DNA of 53,825 nt from Thermoplasmata archaeon. GTDB taxonomy: Archaea > Thermoplasmatota > Thermoplasmata > Sysuiplasmatales > Sysuiplasmataceae. Position 1 is the stretch's first letter; every line of letters begins with the position of its first letter. The stretch spans positions 1 to 53,825 of the forward strand of contig JAJZXY010000016.1 of assembly GCA_021806165.1 (NCBI GenBank), given 5' to 3'. Of this stretch, positions 1 through 8,616 are shown in pieces. The position numbers were made by a program, and so were the translations under genes. Under the pieces are notes generated by a model. It was not told the DNA's origin and did not search any database. It was given only the letters and a program-made list of their open reading frames with translations.

Positions 1-79
1 GGCCCGCGGGGTAATGCGTGAACGCAGGCAGGACATCGCAATTACCGCCTGGCCGGTTTTCATGCAGCCGCGAAGCATG

Positions 80-93
80 TGCTGAATTCAGCA
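80..93. repeat. Perfect 14-bp palindrome upstream of the HNH gene
   Basis: TGCTGAATTCAGCA reads the same on both strands. It lies about 40 bases before a TATA-like A-rich element (128-136) and could be an operator or the end of a transcript from the left. No matching element was seen at the other genes here, so the function is unknown. Confidence 0.35.
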
Positions 94-127
94 TGCAAAT
101 CGCTGTACGTTGCACCTGCAGTCATAG

Positions 128-136
128 AAAAAAATA
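128..136 (+). promoter_or_regulatory. TATA-like element of the HNH gene
   Basis: An A-rich run ending in ATAG is centred about 27 bases before the ATG at 160. This is the spacing expected for an archaeal TATA box with a leaderless transcript. Confidence 0.4.
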
Positions 137-159
137 GTACATGATGGCTTTTAGATTAC

Positions 160-714
160 ATGGAAGGAAAGAAGCCCTACAACCGCATCGAAACGGTGAA
201 GGACTGGATTTATTTCCAGTATGCGACCGTCATCGCCCGCTCAATAATTGAGTCCAGAGGGGAACATGCTGAGACTAGGAGTGCGCTCAACAGCCACTTT
301 GGCCTGATTGTGTCACAGTACAACGATTTGAAGAGTGGGCGAAAGAATATGTCCGATTACCTGAACGATTCCAAGAAGGCACTGAAGCTTGATCGCAAAT
401 GCATCTATTGCGGCTCAGAGGAAGGGGAACTCACATTTGAACACATTATCCCCAGGAAGGTAATCGGGGAGACGATGGCAAATCATGAGCACAACCTGGT
501 GCTATCGTGCAGGGAATGCAACACTTCCAAGAGTGCAAGGGAACTCATAAGCTGGTGGGAGGCGAAATTCGGCGCTGACCAGCTGCCAAGGAAGCACGTT
601 CTTTCAAAATACCTGAAGTTCCTCTACAGACTGCACCACGCGCAGGGGACCCTCAACCATCCCTGGTCGGAGTGGGACACCGCTATATTCCGGACGGGTG
701 CGAGAAACCATTGA
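160..714 (+). CDS. HNH endonuclease family protein
   Basis: A 184-residue protein with an HNH nuclease core in its middle. Two zinc-binding CxxC pairs (Cys81/Cys84 and Cys117/Cys120) bracket the EHIIPR segment (His95) and the HN pair at 111-112, which is the usual beta-beta-alpha metal finger order. Such proteins cut DNA; here there is no methylase, transposase or phage gene nearby to say whether it acts in restriction, repair or mobility. The N-terminal 70 residues match no domain I recognise. A TATA-like element sits about 27 bases before the ATG. Family assignment is firm, the biological role is open. Confidence 0.8.
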   Translation: MEGKKPYNRIETVKDWIYFQYATVIARSIIESRGEHAETRSALNSHFGLIVSQYNDLKSGRKNMSDYLNDSKKALKLDRKCIYCGSEEGELTFEHIIPRKVIGETMANHEHNLVLSCRECNTSKSARELISWWEAKFGADQLPRKHVLSKYLKFLYRLHHAQGTLNHPWSEWDTAIFRTGARNH

Positions 715-1041
715 TGCCTTTGACGGCTCACTCCGGGTTTGGTTCCGTACGCCTCCTCAGGGGACAGCACGGCACGCTTCATCCCCGGACTCAGACACAG
801 CGTCCTGTCTGCCTTTCCATGTCGGCATCGGCAGGCATGCACCCGATTGCCGCATGCAGCTTCAATTCTGCCCCAAGTTGCCTTGAATGGGTGTCCTGCC
901 GTCATTCTCAGCATACATGTCTGTGAAAAGTAAATAGGGGGCGGATGCATCCACACCTGAGCCTGAGGCAGTATCCTGACAACAGAACCAGAAAGCAAAG
1001 GGGGCCCAGGTGTCCGGCCCCCGCACAAGTATGAAGGCCCA
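715..1041. other. Intergenic stretch without a supported gene
   Basis: These 327 bases have open frames on both strands but none has a recognisable product. A TATA-like element (AAAAGTAAATAG, about 926-937) faces right and could drive the broken amidohydrolase gene that follows. Nothing else was seen. Confidence 0.5.
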
Positions 1042-1824
1042 GTGATTGACATCCATTTCCACCCGATGCTCGGGCCGGACCCGATAATGGGGGATTCTCC
1101 TCGCGGTGCCGCGGACTATCCGCGGGACGCCAATGGCATAGACATCCGGGCTGTCTGAGCCCTTGTCATGGCGCCAAAGGGTGATATGGCACGCACCAGG
1201 GAGCAAAACGACTCTGTTCTGGAACTCTGCAAGAAGGAAGGCGGTGTCTTCTATCCTGTTTGCTCGGTACATCCCTCCGACGGGAATGAAGCAGAGGGAG
1301 AGATAGACAGGGTTGCCGGTCTGGGAGCAAAGTGCATCAAGCTGCATCCGAACACTCAGGGTTTTGACGTTGCCGACCCCGAAGTCGAGAAGATCGTCCG
1401 CAGAGCTGCTGAGAATGGACTCCCCGTGCTCTTTGATGCGTACTCCCCATTTGATGCATATCAGGCCTGGAAGTTCGTCATGCTCGCCATGAACGTTCCT
1501 GATGCCAGGATAATTCTGGCACATGCTCACGGTGCTCATTTTCTTGATCTCATGGTCTACGGCATACTGGCAAAGTATCAATGGTGGAAGAGGAATGTAT
1601 GGGTTGACATATCCGCTACGGGACCGCTTTTTTCAGGAAGCCCGTTCGCCGAACAGTTTCGCTGGCTGTTGAGGAAGGTGGGTATAGACCGACTGCTGTT
1701 TGGCAGCGACTATCCCCTGGACAAACCAGCGGAAGCGGTTGAGGCGATAGTCAATCTTGAGTTCAGGCCGGAGGAACTCCACCGGATATTCTTCCAGAAC
1801 GCCTCGGAACTATTCGGTATTTGA
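1042..1824 (+). pseudogene. Amidohydrolase family protein interrupted by an in-frame TGA
   Basis: The reading frame from about 1042 encodes VIDIHFHPMLG, the metal-binding HxH start of a TIM-barrel amidohydrolase (amidohydrolase-2/ACMS-decarboxylase-like group). It runs to a TGA at 1156-1158 and continues in the same frame as a 218-residue open frame from the ATG at 1168. That downstream part keeps typical motifs: KLHPN, the HAHG histidine and the GSDYPLD aspartate near the C terminus. The sequence just after the stop (ALVMAPKGD) is what normally follows the second strand, so stop and body belong to one gene. Translation from 1168 alone would lack the HxH metal ligands and so should be inactive. 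A sequencing error or real nonsense mutation are both possible; selenocysteine is unlikely. Confidence 0.7.
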
Positions 1825-1877
1825 CTTTCCACCTGTTTAACGTTCCCCTGAGATATTGTCGGTGATGTGCATAAAAC

Positions 1878-1884
1878 GTTTAAG
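1878..1884 (+). promoter_or_regulatory. TATA-like element of the VOC gene
   Basis: GTTTAAG lies about 27 bases before the ATG at 1908 in an AT-richer pocket, fitting a leaderless archaeal promoter. Confidence 0.4.
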
Positions 1885-1907
1885 CCAAGCAGGAACATTT
1901 ACTTGCC

Positions 1908-2318
1908 ATGGCAACCGACAAGATAAGATTCCTGTACGCCGGCATTGAAGTGACTGACCTGGCGCGCTCACTCGGGTTTTACGGAAAGCTCGGGTTCAAG
2001 GTTGTCAGGAGGGGCAAAATGGAGCATGGCGGCGAGTGGGTTCACCTGCGTATTCCACATCAGTCCCAGACGCTGGAGCTCAACCACTATCCCCCGAAAA
2101 GCAAATTCCACAAGCCATACCGCAAGGGCTCAGAGCTTGATCATCTTGGATTCAGGGTGGAGGACGCAGACGCATGGGCAAAGAAGGCCGAAAAAGCAGG
2201 TGGGAAAACGGTTGGCCGGGTGGATGAGGAGCACGAATGGCTCGTTTACGTGGCCGATCCGGATGGTATATGGCTTGAATTTATCGGAGATCCGTCTCTG
2301 AGGAAGCTCAAGAAGTGA
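1908..2318 (+). CDS. VOC (glyoxalase/bleomycin resistance) superfamily protein
   Basis: A single 136-residue protein with the two beta-alpha-beta-beta-beta modules of the vicinal oxygen chelate fold. The first module begins FLYAGIEVTDLARSLGFYGKLGF, with the FY-KLGF helix typical of glyoxalase I. The second has the DHLGFRVED segment and ends in the VADPDGIWLEFIGD strand, whose glutamate is the usual metal ligand. It most resembles lactoylglutathione lyases, but archaea generally lack glutathione, so the thiol substrate is uncertain. It stands alone with its own TATA-like element and ends about 70 bases before the converging DHFR-like pseudogene. Confidence 0.8.
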   Translation: MATDKIRFLYAGIEVTDLARSLGFYGKLGFKVVRRGKMEHGGEWVHLRIPHQSQTLELNHYPPKSKFHKPYRKGSELDHLGFRVEDADAWAKKAEKAGGKTVGRVDEEHEWLVYVADPDGIWLEFIGDPSLRKLKK

Positions 2319-2391
2319 GTCCAGCAATCTGTGACTGCAAATGCCAGCAGTGCTGGTGACTGAACAGACTACTCCCGGGATAACAACCAAA

Positions 2392-2984
2392 TCATGATTT
2401 GGTTCCCCTCACCGTCTCGTAATGCAGTATCATCTCTCCATACTCCAGACTTTTCACAGACAGAAGTCTAAGTGTCTGCTGAACAGGCATTGTTCCCCGG
2501 TATTGCGGGCCACGGCAGAGCATTACTGGAAAGACGAGAATGAAGTAATCATCCGGAATTCCGAGGCGGATGCTATCCCGGTCCAGGGATGGACCACCTT
2601 CAATGATGATGTCCTTCCCGGGTTCACTTCTCAGTTGTGACATTATCTCCCTTGGATCCCCTTTCATTAAACGCGTATTTTCCCAGTCCTCCGCCTTCAG
2701 AGTGTTTGAAAGCACCACCTTCTTGCATCTGTCAAGCCATCAGGAGTAGTCAAAGAGGAACTTGGGATCAGAGTTCTTCCTTGCCTCTTCTGAATGCACG
2801 CTCAGGTGACCTTCATATGACCTCCGACCGAATATCACAGTATCCACTTCACCGTACTCCCGACCCGCATTTCATTGAATGCCTCGTCGGGTGTATCGGA
2901 CACAACATCTGAACCGGGATATTCAGGGAAGTCTCCAAAGCCGTCAGGCGTCATGTACATGTTCGCTGTTATCTTCCTGCCCAT
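2392..2984 (-). pseudogene. Broken DHFR/RibD C-terminal-like reductase
   Basis: The minus strand encodes, in pieces, a single protein of the small dihydrofolate-reductase-like (YyaP/RibD-C) family. From the ATG at 2984 the frame reads MGRKITANMYMTPDGFGDF and then shifts by one base near 2861-2868. The next frame continues as EYGEVDTVIFGRRSYEGHLS up to a TGA at 2742-2740. After that stop the same frame runs through VVLSNTL and a long tail with IIIEGGPSL, the conserved glycine-rich NADPH-binding segment. So at least one 1-base deletion and one nonsense change are present. A CGA-to-TGA change would explain the stop. It follows the pyruvate oxidase gene on the same strand. Only the 108-residue C-terminal part is an open frame, and it is unlikely to work alone. 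Confidence 0.75.
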
Positions 2985-3091
2985 GTGCCCGAATCTCCAG
3001 GCGCGTATAATACCTCAGGAGGGAGTCAAATGATACCGGTTCACAGCTTCCAGACTCAGTATGTCGGCCTGGCTTCCCCCTGCTGGACTCC

Positions 3092-4825
3092 TCACCTGAA
3101 CAGGGCGGTCCTGGCCAGGTCTACAACCTCATTTCCCTTCCCGCTGAGGACCGCCTTTGCCATGTACAGCGTGAAGCCCTTCAGCTCCTCATAGTGTATT
3201 CCGGGGGGTACAATGAGTTCATGTCTGTTTACAGGGACATCGACAAGTGCAGGGCCCTCATGCCGTAAAGCCCTGGCGACCATGTCCTCCACATCCTCAC
3301 CTTTCTCAACGCTCAGGCCGAAGAGACCCGCCGCGCCTGCGACCTTTCCGAAGTCAGGATTGACAAGGTCCGTCCCGTACGGTATGATTCCGGCGCTCTT
3401 CATCTCGAGCTCAACAAAATCCAGAGCGCCGTTCTTGAACACAATTACCTTAACAGGCAGGTTGTGCTGCCCGAGTGTGAGAAGCTCGCCCAGGAGCATT
3501 GAAAGCCCCCCGTCTCCCGAGAGCGCAATAACCTGCCTTCCTGGAAATGCAGCCTGTGCCCCGATTGCCTGGGGTAGCGCTCCAGCCATTGAGCCGTGGG
3601 AGAAGGAGCCAAGCAGCTTCCTCCTGCCGTTCATTGTCAGGTACCTGGCAGCCCAAAGTGTCGGCGTACCCACGTCACATGTGAATATTGCGTCATCCGC
3701 TGCCAGCCTGTCAATAACCCTTGCAACATACTGCGGATGCACGGGAACCTGCCCCCTGCCCGGTTGCGCAAGAGCGTCAAGGTCTGCCCTGGTCCTGGCG
3801 TAATGCTCCAGCGAGTTCTTGAGGTGTCCGTCCGCGTCCTCCTTCGCCTTGAGATACTGCCTGAGTGCCCTCAGCGTGCTCCTGACATCTCCCCTGAGAC
3901 CGACATCCACATTCGTCCTCCTGCCAATCTGCTCTCCCCTGATGTCCACCTGTATTGTTTTGGCATGCCCTGGATAGAACTGCCTGTACGGGAAATCGGT
4001 GCCAAGCATCAGCAGTGCATCGGCATCCATCATCGCATGGTAGCCTGAGGAAAAACCAAGGAAACCTGTCATTCCCACATCATAGGGGTTGTCGTATTCA
4101 ATGAACTCCTTTCCCCTGAGCGCATGCACCACGGGTGATTTCAGCATCCCTGCGATTTCCATCAGCTCATCGTGCGCACCTTCGCACCCTGCACCGCCCA
4201 GGATGGTCACCTTGGATGCGGCATTCAGTATGTCCGCGGCCCTTCTCAGCTCTTCCTGCGGCGGGATCAGGGAGGATTTCTGCTCACCGGCGGGTGCAGC
4301 AGAGGCTGCACCTTCCATATCAAGCAGGGAAATGTCTCCCGGGAGAATCACCACAGAAACACAGCGTCTGCTGACGGAGGTGTGGATGGCAATCTCCAGG
4401 ACCCTTGCAATCTGCTCCGGACGCGACACGAGCTCACAGTATTCCGAGCATTCGCTGAAGAGCTGCGCCGGGTGCGTCTCCTGGAAATACCTGGTACCAA
4501 TCTCCCTGCTGGGAATGTGGGAGGCTATCGCGAGCACGGGAACCCTGCTCCTGTAGCAGTCGTAAAGACCGTTGATGAGGTGCAGGTTTCCCGGGCCGCA
4601 GCTTCCTGCGCAAACTGCCAGCCTGCCGGTTGACTGGGCCTCCGCGCCTGCCGCAAAGGCCGCCTCCTCCTCATGCCTGACCCCGAACCATTCTATCCTG
4701 TCGGACCTCGAGTGGATCGCGTCGGCCAGGCCGTTGAGTGAGTCTCCAACAATGCCGTATATTCTTTTCACACCTGATGCAGCCAGCGTCTCTATCAGGA
4801 AATCGGCAACCTTCATCTTCGGCAT
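3092..4825 (-). CDS. poxB: Pyruvate oxidase / pyruvate:quinone dehydrogenase-type ThDP enzyme
   Basis: About 577 residues, the length of E. coli PoxB. Order of domains: ThDP-binding pyrimidine domain (MKVADFLIETL to about 170, with the catalytic Glu in HEEEAAF near 52), a central FAD/Rossmann-like domain (GGAGCEGAHDEL region) and the C-terminal diphosphate-binding domain with GDGGLSML followed by the conserved Asn about residues 430-460. Motifs such as GSCGPGNLHLINGLYD favour pyruvate oxidases over acetolactate synthase. The enzyme would decarboxylate pyruvate and pass electrons to FAD and a membrane quinone. An open frame extends 13 codons further upstream, but MPKMKVADFL matches the family start. 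It begins 92 bases after the last Ehr-like operon gene on the same strand, suggesting possible co-transcription. Confidence 0.8.
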   Translation of the reverse strand: MPKMKVADFLIETLAASGVKRIYGIVGDSLNGLADAIHSRSDRIEWFGVRHEEEAAFAAGAEAQSTGRLAVCAGSCGPGNLHLINGLYDCYRSRVPVLAIASHIPSREIGTRYFQETHPAQLFSECSEYCELVSRPEQIARVLEIAIHTSVSRRCVSVVILPGDISLLDMEGAASAAPAGEQKSSLIPPQEELRRAADILNAASKVTILGGAGCEGAHDELMEIAGMLKSPVVHALRGKEFIEYDNPYDVGMTGFLGFSSGYHAMMDADALLMLGTDFPYRQFYPGHAKTIQVDIRGEQIGRRTNVDVGLRGDVRSTLRALRQYLKAKEDADGHLKNSLEHYARTRADLDALAQPGRGQVPVHPQYVARVIDRLAADDAIFTCDVGTPTLWAARYLTMNGRRKLLGSFSHGSMAGALPQAIGAQAAFPGRQVIALSGDGGLSMLLGELLTLGQHNLPVKVIVFKNGALDFVELEMKSAGIIPYGTDLVNPDFGKVAGAAGLFGLSVEKGEDVEDMVARALRHEGPALVDVPVNRHELIVPPGIHYEELKGFTLYMAKAVLSGKGNEVVDLARTALFR

Positions 4826-4916
4826 GATAATCGAGGATAAGCGAAAGGCTGTATCGTATATCACAGTGCCGAAATCGGTCAGGCCGCATGCGTAATGCTT
4901 GCTGTGCTGCGCCTGG

Positions 4917-6785
4917 TCATACTATGACATATACGAGGACGGCGAGAAATGCAATCAGCAGATAGAGCATGTACCTGCTGAGATCGCTGTTCATGAATGC
5001 AAGCGCGAAAGCGCGCGAAGCCTTCCCAAACCGCCCTGACACTCCAATGAGCCATTCCCAGAATATGTCGAATGAGGGTGCGGGGCCTCCATCCGCCGCA
5101 TCCCTGCCAGAGGGGTATACGTGTCTGAGTGTGAGCCTCAGTGCGTTTGCATATGCAAACGACACAGGTTCCTGCTCCCTTGCAACTCCGTTGTTCCACA
5201 CGGGAACAACCCTCACCCTCTTCCTCCCGAACAGCGCATAGCTGAGCAGCAGGAATATCAGCAGGAGGGCGGCAACGAACAGCGGTGAAACTACCCCGAA
5301 CGTACCCGCTGGTCCCGGTGAGGAAATCAGGAATCCCTGCGGCACGACAAGGAGACCGGTGAGCAGGCCGGCCGGGCTGCTTCCAGTTATGGCTTCGGTC
5401 ACCCCGCCTGCGGAACCTATAACCGCAATTCCAGCAAGACCAATCAGCAGAGAGATGGCACCGGCAGCGAGGATGGGGCCTGTCATCGTCCTCGCAGGAG
5501 TCGCAGCACTCCTCCTCACACGCCCGCCATACCCGTAGAACTTTGTCATGGCAACCAGGGTGATGCCTGCCCCCAGCGCAGCCATGGCGCCTGTGAAGGT
5601 TGAAAGGACAGAGATTGAGGGTGAGCTGAAAGTCACCATCACAAACAGTGTTTCCAGCATCATCCATTCGCCCAGTCCGCCGCCGAATGGAAGCATCCCT
5701 GAAAGTGAAAGCGCATTGAGCAGCCCGCCGGCAGAAAACAGGCCTGAGGATGTGCCTCCAATCCTGTTGAGGTCCAGAGTTCCGCTGGAACGCTCAATCA
5801 CGCCGGCAAAAAGGAAGAGACCCGTCTTCGAGACGGTGTGGGCGAAAACATACACCATCACACCAGCAAGAGCGAAGTTTGCAAGCAGCGAATCCCCTGA
5901 GTTCATGCTGACGACTGATGCACCAGTCAGAATCAGCATTGCGCCGCTGTTTTCAATTGTGCTGTAGGCTGGAAGCATCTTGACATGTTCAGAGGAAGCG
6001 GCATAGATCGCAGCGAAGAGGAGGGAGAACACGCCAATCGCCATCAGCAGTCCTCCAGTCAGGGTGGCGACCTGGACGAAGGTGAGTATGCGGAGTATGG
6101 AGTATATCGAAGCCATGGTCATGGTTGCGCTGAAGAGGACGGAGCCGTTGACAGGTGCGCCGCCGTGTGCAATAGGCAGCCACTCCGTCATCTGGAACGG
6201 TGTTATGCCGAGCTTTACCAGGAAGCCGACGAGCCCTGCAAAAACGGCAACCTGGCTGTATGCCGCTGCGGTGAAATCAGGCTTCCCGGTGGCTGCGTAG
6301 AAGTATGTGAACATGAGCAGTATGAGCAAGGCGCTGACCTCCCCGAAGACAAGGAAGACATAGGGAGGCAGGCGCCCTGTCCCCTTCTTGTAGCTTATCA
6401 GGAAGTAGCCTGATACGGACATTCCCTCCCACGCAATGAGGAACGGGAGGTAGCTGCGCGACAGTATTACCACAACAATGGAGAGAACCGCCATGTGATA
6501 TGCCGCTGTAACGGCCCTGCTGTAATTGTCATAGGCAACTGAGTACAGGGAGGTGAGAAGCCATGAGACTGCTCCAACCAGCAGGAAATACCACGACAGA
6601 GTGTCAAGCCCGAAGAGGGATCCGGCGGCAGTAAGCGACTCGCCTGCACCGTTCGTCATTATCGACCAGAACGCAGCAGCCGCAGTGACCAGCGAGGCTG
6701 CGATGCTCAGGCCGTACGATGTCTTCTTCGAAAATGCGGAGGCGGCCACGGGAAGGAGGAAGAGGAGCAGGAGCAGCTCAATCAT
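4917..6785 (-). CDS. HyfB/NuoL-like proton-translocating membrane subunit of the Ehr-like complex
   Basis: A 622-residue, very hydrophobic protein with about 14-16 membrane helices, matching antiporter-like subunits of hydrogenase-4 (HyfB) and complex I (NuoL/M). Key features seen: WEGMSVSGYFLISY with the conserved membrane glutamate (about residue 120), VKLGITPFQMTEWLPIAHGGAP with the conserved lysine and the GAP motif, and SSEHVKMLPAYSTIENSGAM with the lysine of the channel helix. Its ATG overlaps the stop of the preceding small-subunit gene as TGATG, so it is the last gene of the six-gene operon. It should carry out proton or sodium translocation driven by the peripheral arm. The short hydrophilic loop ahead of the last helix (about 570-600) is typical for HyfB. 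Confidence 0.85.
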   Translation of the reverse strand: MIELLLLLFLLPVAASAFSKKTSYGLSIAASLVTAAAAFWSIMTNGAGESLTAAGSLFGLDTLSWYFLLVGAVSWLLTSLYSVAYDNYSRAVTAAYHMAVLSIVVVILSRSYLPFLIAWEGMSVSGYFLISYKKGTGRLPPYVFLVFGEVSALLILLMFTYFYAATGKPDFTAAAYSQVAVFAGLVGFLVKLGITPFQMTEWLPIAHGGAPVNGSVLFSATMTMASIYSILRILTFVQVATLTGGLLMAIGVFSLLFAAIYAASSEHVKMLPAYSTIENSGAMLILTGASVVSMNSGDSLLANFALAGVMVYVFAHTVSKTGLFLFAGVIERSSGTLDLNRIGGTSSGLFSAGGLLNALSLSGMLPFGGGLGEWMMLETLFVMVTFSSPSISVLSTFTGAMAALGAGITLVAMTKFYGYGGRVRRSAATPARTMTGPILAAGAISLLIGLAGIAVIGSAGGVTEAITGSSPAGLLTGLLVVPQGFLISSPGPAGTFGVVSPLFVAALLLIFLLLSYALFGRKRVRVVPVWNNGVAREQEPVSFAYANALRLTLRHVYPSGRDAADGGPAPSFDIFWEWLIGVSGRFGKASRAFALAFMNSDLSRYMLYLLIAFLAVLVYVIV

Positions 6786-7414
6786 CAGGGTCCCCCTTTT
6801 GCCTTAACCAGCGCATCGAGTATGGTGAACGGTGTAGGGGGGCAGCCCGGGATGAGCACATCTGCCTTGAGCAGCCCGCTCACGCCTTCACCGAGAATTC
6901 CGCCCGATATTGCGCAGGTGCCCGCAGCCATTACCAGCTTGGGTTCAGGCATTGCCTCATACGCACGCATAAGCGGCTCTTTCATCCCCTCTGCCAGCGT
7001 TCCCACAACAAGCAGGGCGTCCGCATGCCTCGGCGTGCTGGTGAAGTTGATGCCAAGCCTGTGCGCATCGTATATGGGATTGGACAGTGTCTTGACCTCG
7101 AGGTTGCATGCACCGCATGACCCTGTGTCGATGACGAAGACCGTGAAAGATTTCCTGAACCTCTTCTCCACCCTTCCGATGACCGAGATGTCGATCTTCC
7201 CCTCGGGGGAGAAGGGGCCGCTGCACCTTCCGCATGAAATGCACCTGTCCATCCTCACCTCCCCGTCTTCAATGGCATCCGCCGGGCAGGTTACATCCCC
7301 CTCACCCGTCCTGACGGGTCTTGTCGACCATGGGGAAACGGACTCAGGCTCCCCGTATGGGAAGCGCGTTGTCACCCTCCCCTTCTTCACCCCGCGCAGG
7401 ACCCAGTTTCTCAT
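6785..7414 (-). CDS. Fused ferredoxin-domain plus NuoB/HyfI-like Fe-S subunit
   Basis: The 209-residue protein joins two parts that are separate in E. coli hydrogenase-4. Residues 35-75 hold one [4Fe-4S] ferredoxin-like site (Cys43 in TCPADAI, then Cys58, Cys61, Cys64). Residues 88-205 are the small subunit of the NuoB/HyfI/EchC type, with the four ligands of the proximal [4Fe-4S] cluster at Cys100, Cys103, Cys167 and Cys191 (PGCPP). All cluster ligands are intact, so electrons should still flow through it, even though the partner large subunit has lost its NiFe ligands. The ATG overlaps the stop of the large-subunit gene as ATGA and its own stop overlaps the HyfB-like start. Confidence 0.85.
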   Translation of the reverse strand: MRNWVLRGVKKGRVTTRFPYGEPESVSPWSTRPVRTGEGDVTCPADAIEDGEVRMDRCISCGRCSGPFSPEGKIDISVIGRVEKRFRKSFTVFVIDTGSCGACNLEVKTLSNPIYDAHRLGINFTSTPRHADALLVVGTLAEGMKEPLMRAYEAMPEPKLVMAAGTCAISGGILGEGVSGLLKADVLIPGCPPTPFTILDALVKAKGGP

Positions 7415-8616
7415 GAATAACCCCCAAGCTCGGATATCCAGAAACCGAAACTCTCCCAGCCGAAGGTAAAGTCTGTGAGAATGCCCGATGTCGCCGACTG
7501 GACAAATGCCAGCAGGTTTGCTGCCGATGCAGAACGGATGTCGAAATCAGTCACGATGCTGTCGGCGAGGCCCAGAAGCATCAGCATGTCCCCGCCCGGC
7601 GTTTCCACGCGCTTCACGGCCCAACCCCTTCCGCGGACCTTCTCACTGCTGCCCCTGGCAGCACCCTTCATGCTGTGGCACACCTCATCCACCAGGATGG
7701 AGGAGATTTCAATCTCCTTCTGCCTGACCAGCGCCCTTGACAGCACATCGCCGGTGTCATCAGTGGCCACCTCAAAGCTCAGGTCACTGTAGGGCAGATA
7801 GCCGGAAAGCCTGCTGTCATACCTGAAATCGGCAGCCCTGACGGCAGGCCCGACCATCCATTCATAGTCTGCACGGCATGTGGTCTGGAGCCTGTCCAGG
7901 AAGAGCCTCGAGGATGTAAGATCCTCCCAAATCGAGGCAAACTCATGAGCCACACCCTCAACCTTTGGTGCCAGCGACCTCGTATCCAGGCCCCTTTCAA
8001 GCGCCCCGATGCCGTTGACGCCGAAGAAGTAGCGGTGGCCGAAATGCTCCGATGCAATCCTCCTCGTCCTCTCCTCCAGTGCGAAGAGGTGCTGGGCGGC
8101 AACGTTCTGGGATGCCCCCTCAGTCAGCTTGGCTATGACGTGTATGTGGTTCGCAATCCTCTCTACCTCCGTCATGAGTATTCTGGCAAGCTTGACTTCA
8201 TGCGGCGGCTCAATCCCTCCTATCTCCTCCGCAGCCATGCAGAATGCAGTGGAGAAAGCAGCAGAGTATGCCCCGTTTATCCGTTCAGCCTTCAGGAGGG
8301 CGGCCGGCGCCTCCGAGCTCTTCATTGCAGGCTGCCTGTTCTTGAACAGCACATCCGGGCTGATATGCGCCATTCTCTCCCCGTCCGTGTATACATCCAT
8401 CCTCACGCTCTCCAGGAGCCCGCCGGACACGGGCCCGAGGTTGAACCTGAAGAGATCAGGCCTCTCCCTCGTATCGGCCTTTCCGGTAAGGAAGAGGCTG
8501 TTCTCGTGCGCGCTGACCTCCTGGAGGGTGCACGGGATCAGCCTGGTGGACTGATGCCCCTTCACGCAGAGCATTTCACCCTCAATCGTGAAGACTGCCG
8601 AAAGTGAATCATCCAA
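7411..8616 (-). CDS. Hydrogenase/NuoD-like large subunit lacking the NiFe ligands
   Basis: About 400 residues homologous to HycE/HyfG/EchE and NuoD: VKLARILMTEVERIANHI, GVNGIGALERGLD and the RADYEWMVGPAVRAA segment are typical of the group. In NiFe hydrogenases the N-terminal motif is RxCGxC; here the same place reads ERINGAYS (about residues 111-118), replacing both cysteines by Asn and Tyr. The C-terminal DPCxxC is replaced by DFTFGW (about 382-387). The protein therefore cannot bind a standard NiFe site and belongs with Ehr-type complexes. The start is uncertain: a TTG at 8616, close behind a GGGG run and overlapping the stop of the previous gene, is preferred over the longer TTG at 8646. 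The frame between is open. Confidence 0.8.
   Translation of the reverse strand: MDDSLSAVFTIEGEMLCVKGHQSTRLIPCTLQEVSAHENSLFLTGKADTRERPDLFRFNLGPVSGGLLESVRMDVYTDGERMAHISPDVLFKNRQPAMKSSEAPAALLKAERINGAYSAAFSTAFCMAAEEIGGIEPPHEVKLARILMTEVERIANHIHVIAKLTEGASQNVAAQHLFALEERTRRIASEHFGHRYFFGVNGIGALERGLDTRSLAPKVEGVAHEFASIWEDLTSSRLFLDRLQTTCRADYEWMVGPAVRAADFRYDSRLSGYLPYSDLSFEVATDDTGDVLSRALVRQKEIEISSILVDEVCHSMKGAARGSSEKVRGRGWAVKRVETPGGDMLMLLGLADSIVTDFDIRSASAANLLAFVQSATSGILTDFTFGWESFGFWISELGGYS

Noticed and set aside
1156-1158. TGA read as selenocysteine or tryptophan
   Set aside because: Other genes end at TGA normally, no selenocysteine signal was seen, and residues at these sites (near AV-ALVMAP and DYS-WLD) are not conserved Cys or Trp. 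Decay or error is simpler.
624-1581. Minus-strand open frames over the left end, including a 239-residue one
   Set aside because: They cover the broken amidohydrolase and show no motif, so they are taken as antisense noise in GC-rich DNA.
3092-4825. Acetolactate synthase for the ThDP enzyme
   Set aside because: The GSCGPGNLHLINGLYD region and overall length favour pyruvate oxidase, and no regulatory small subunit or ilv genes are adjacent.
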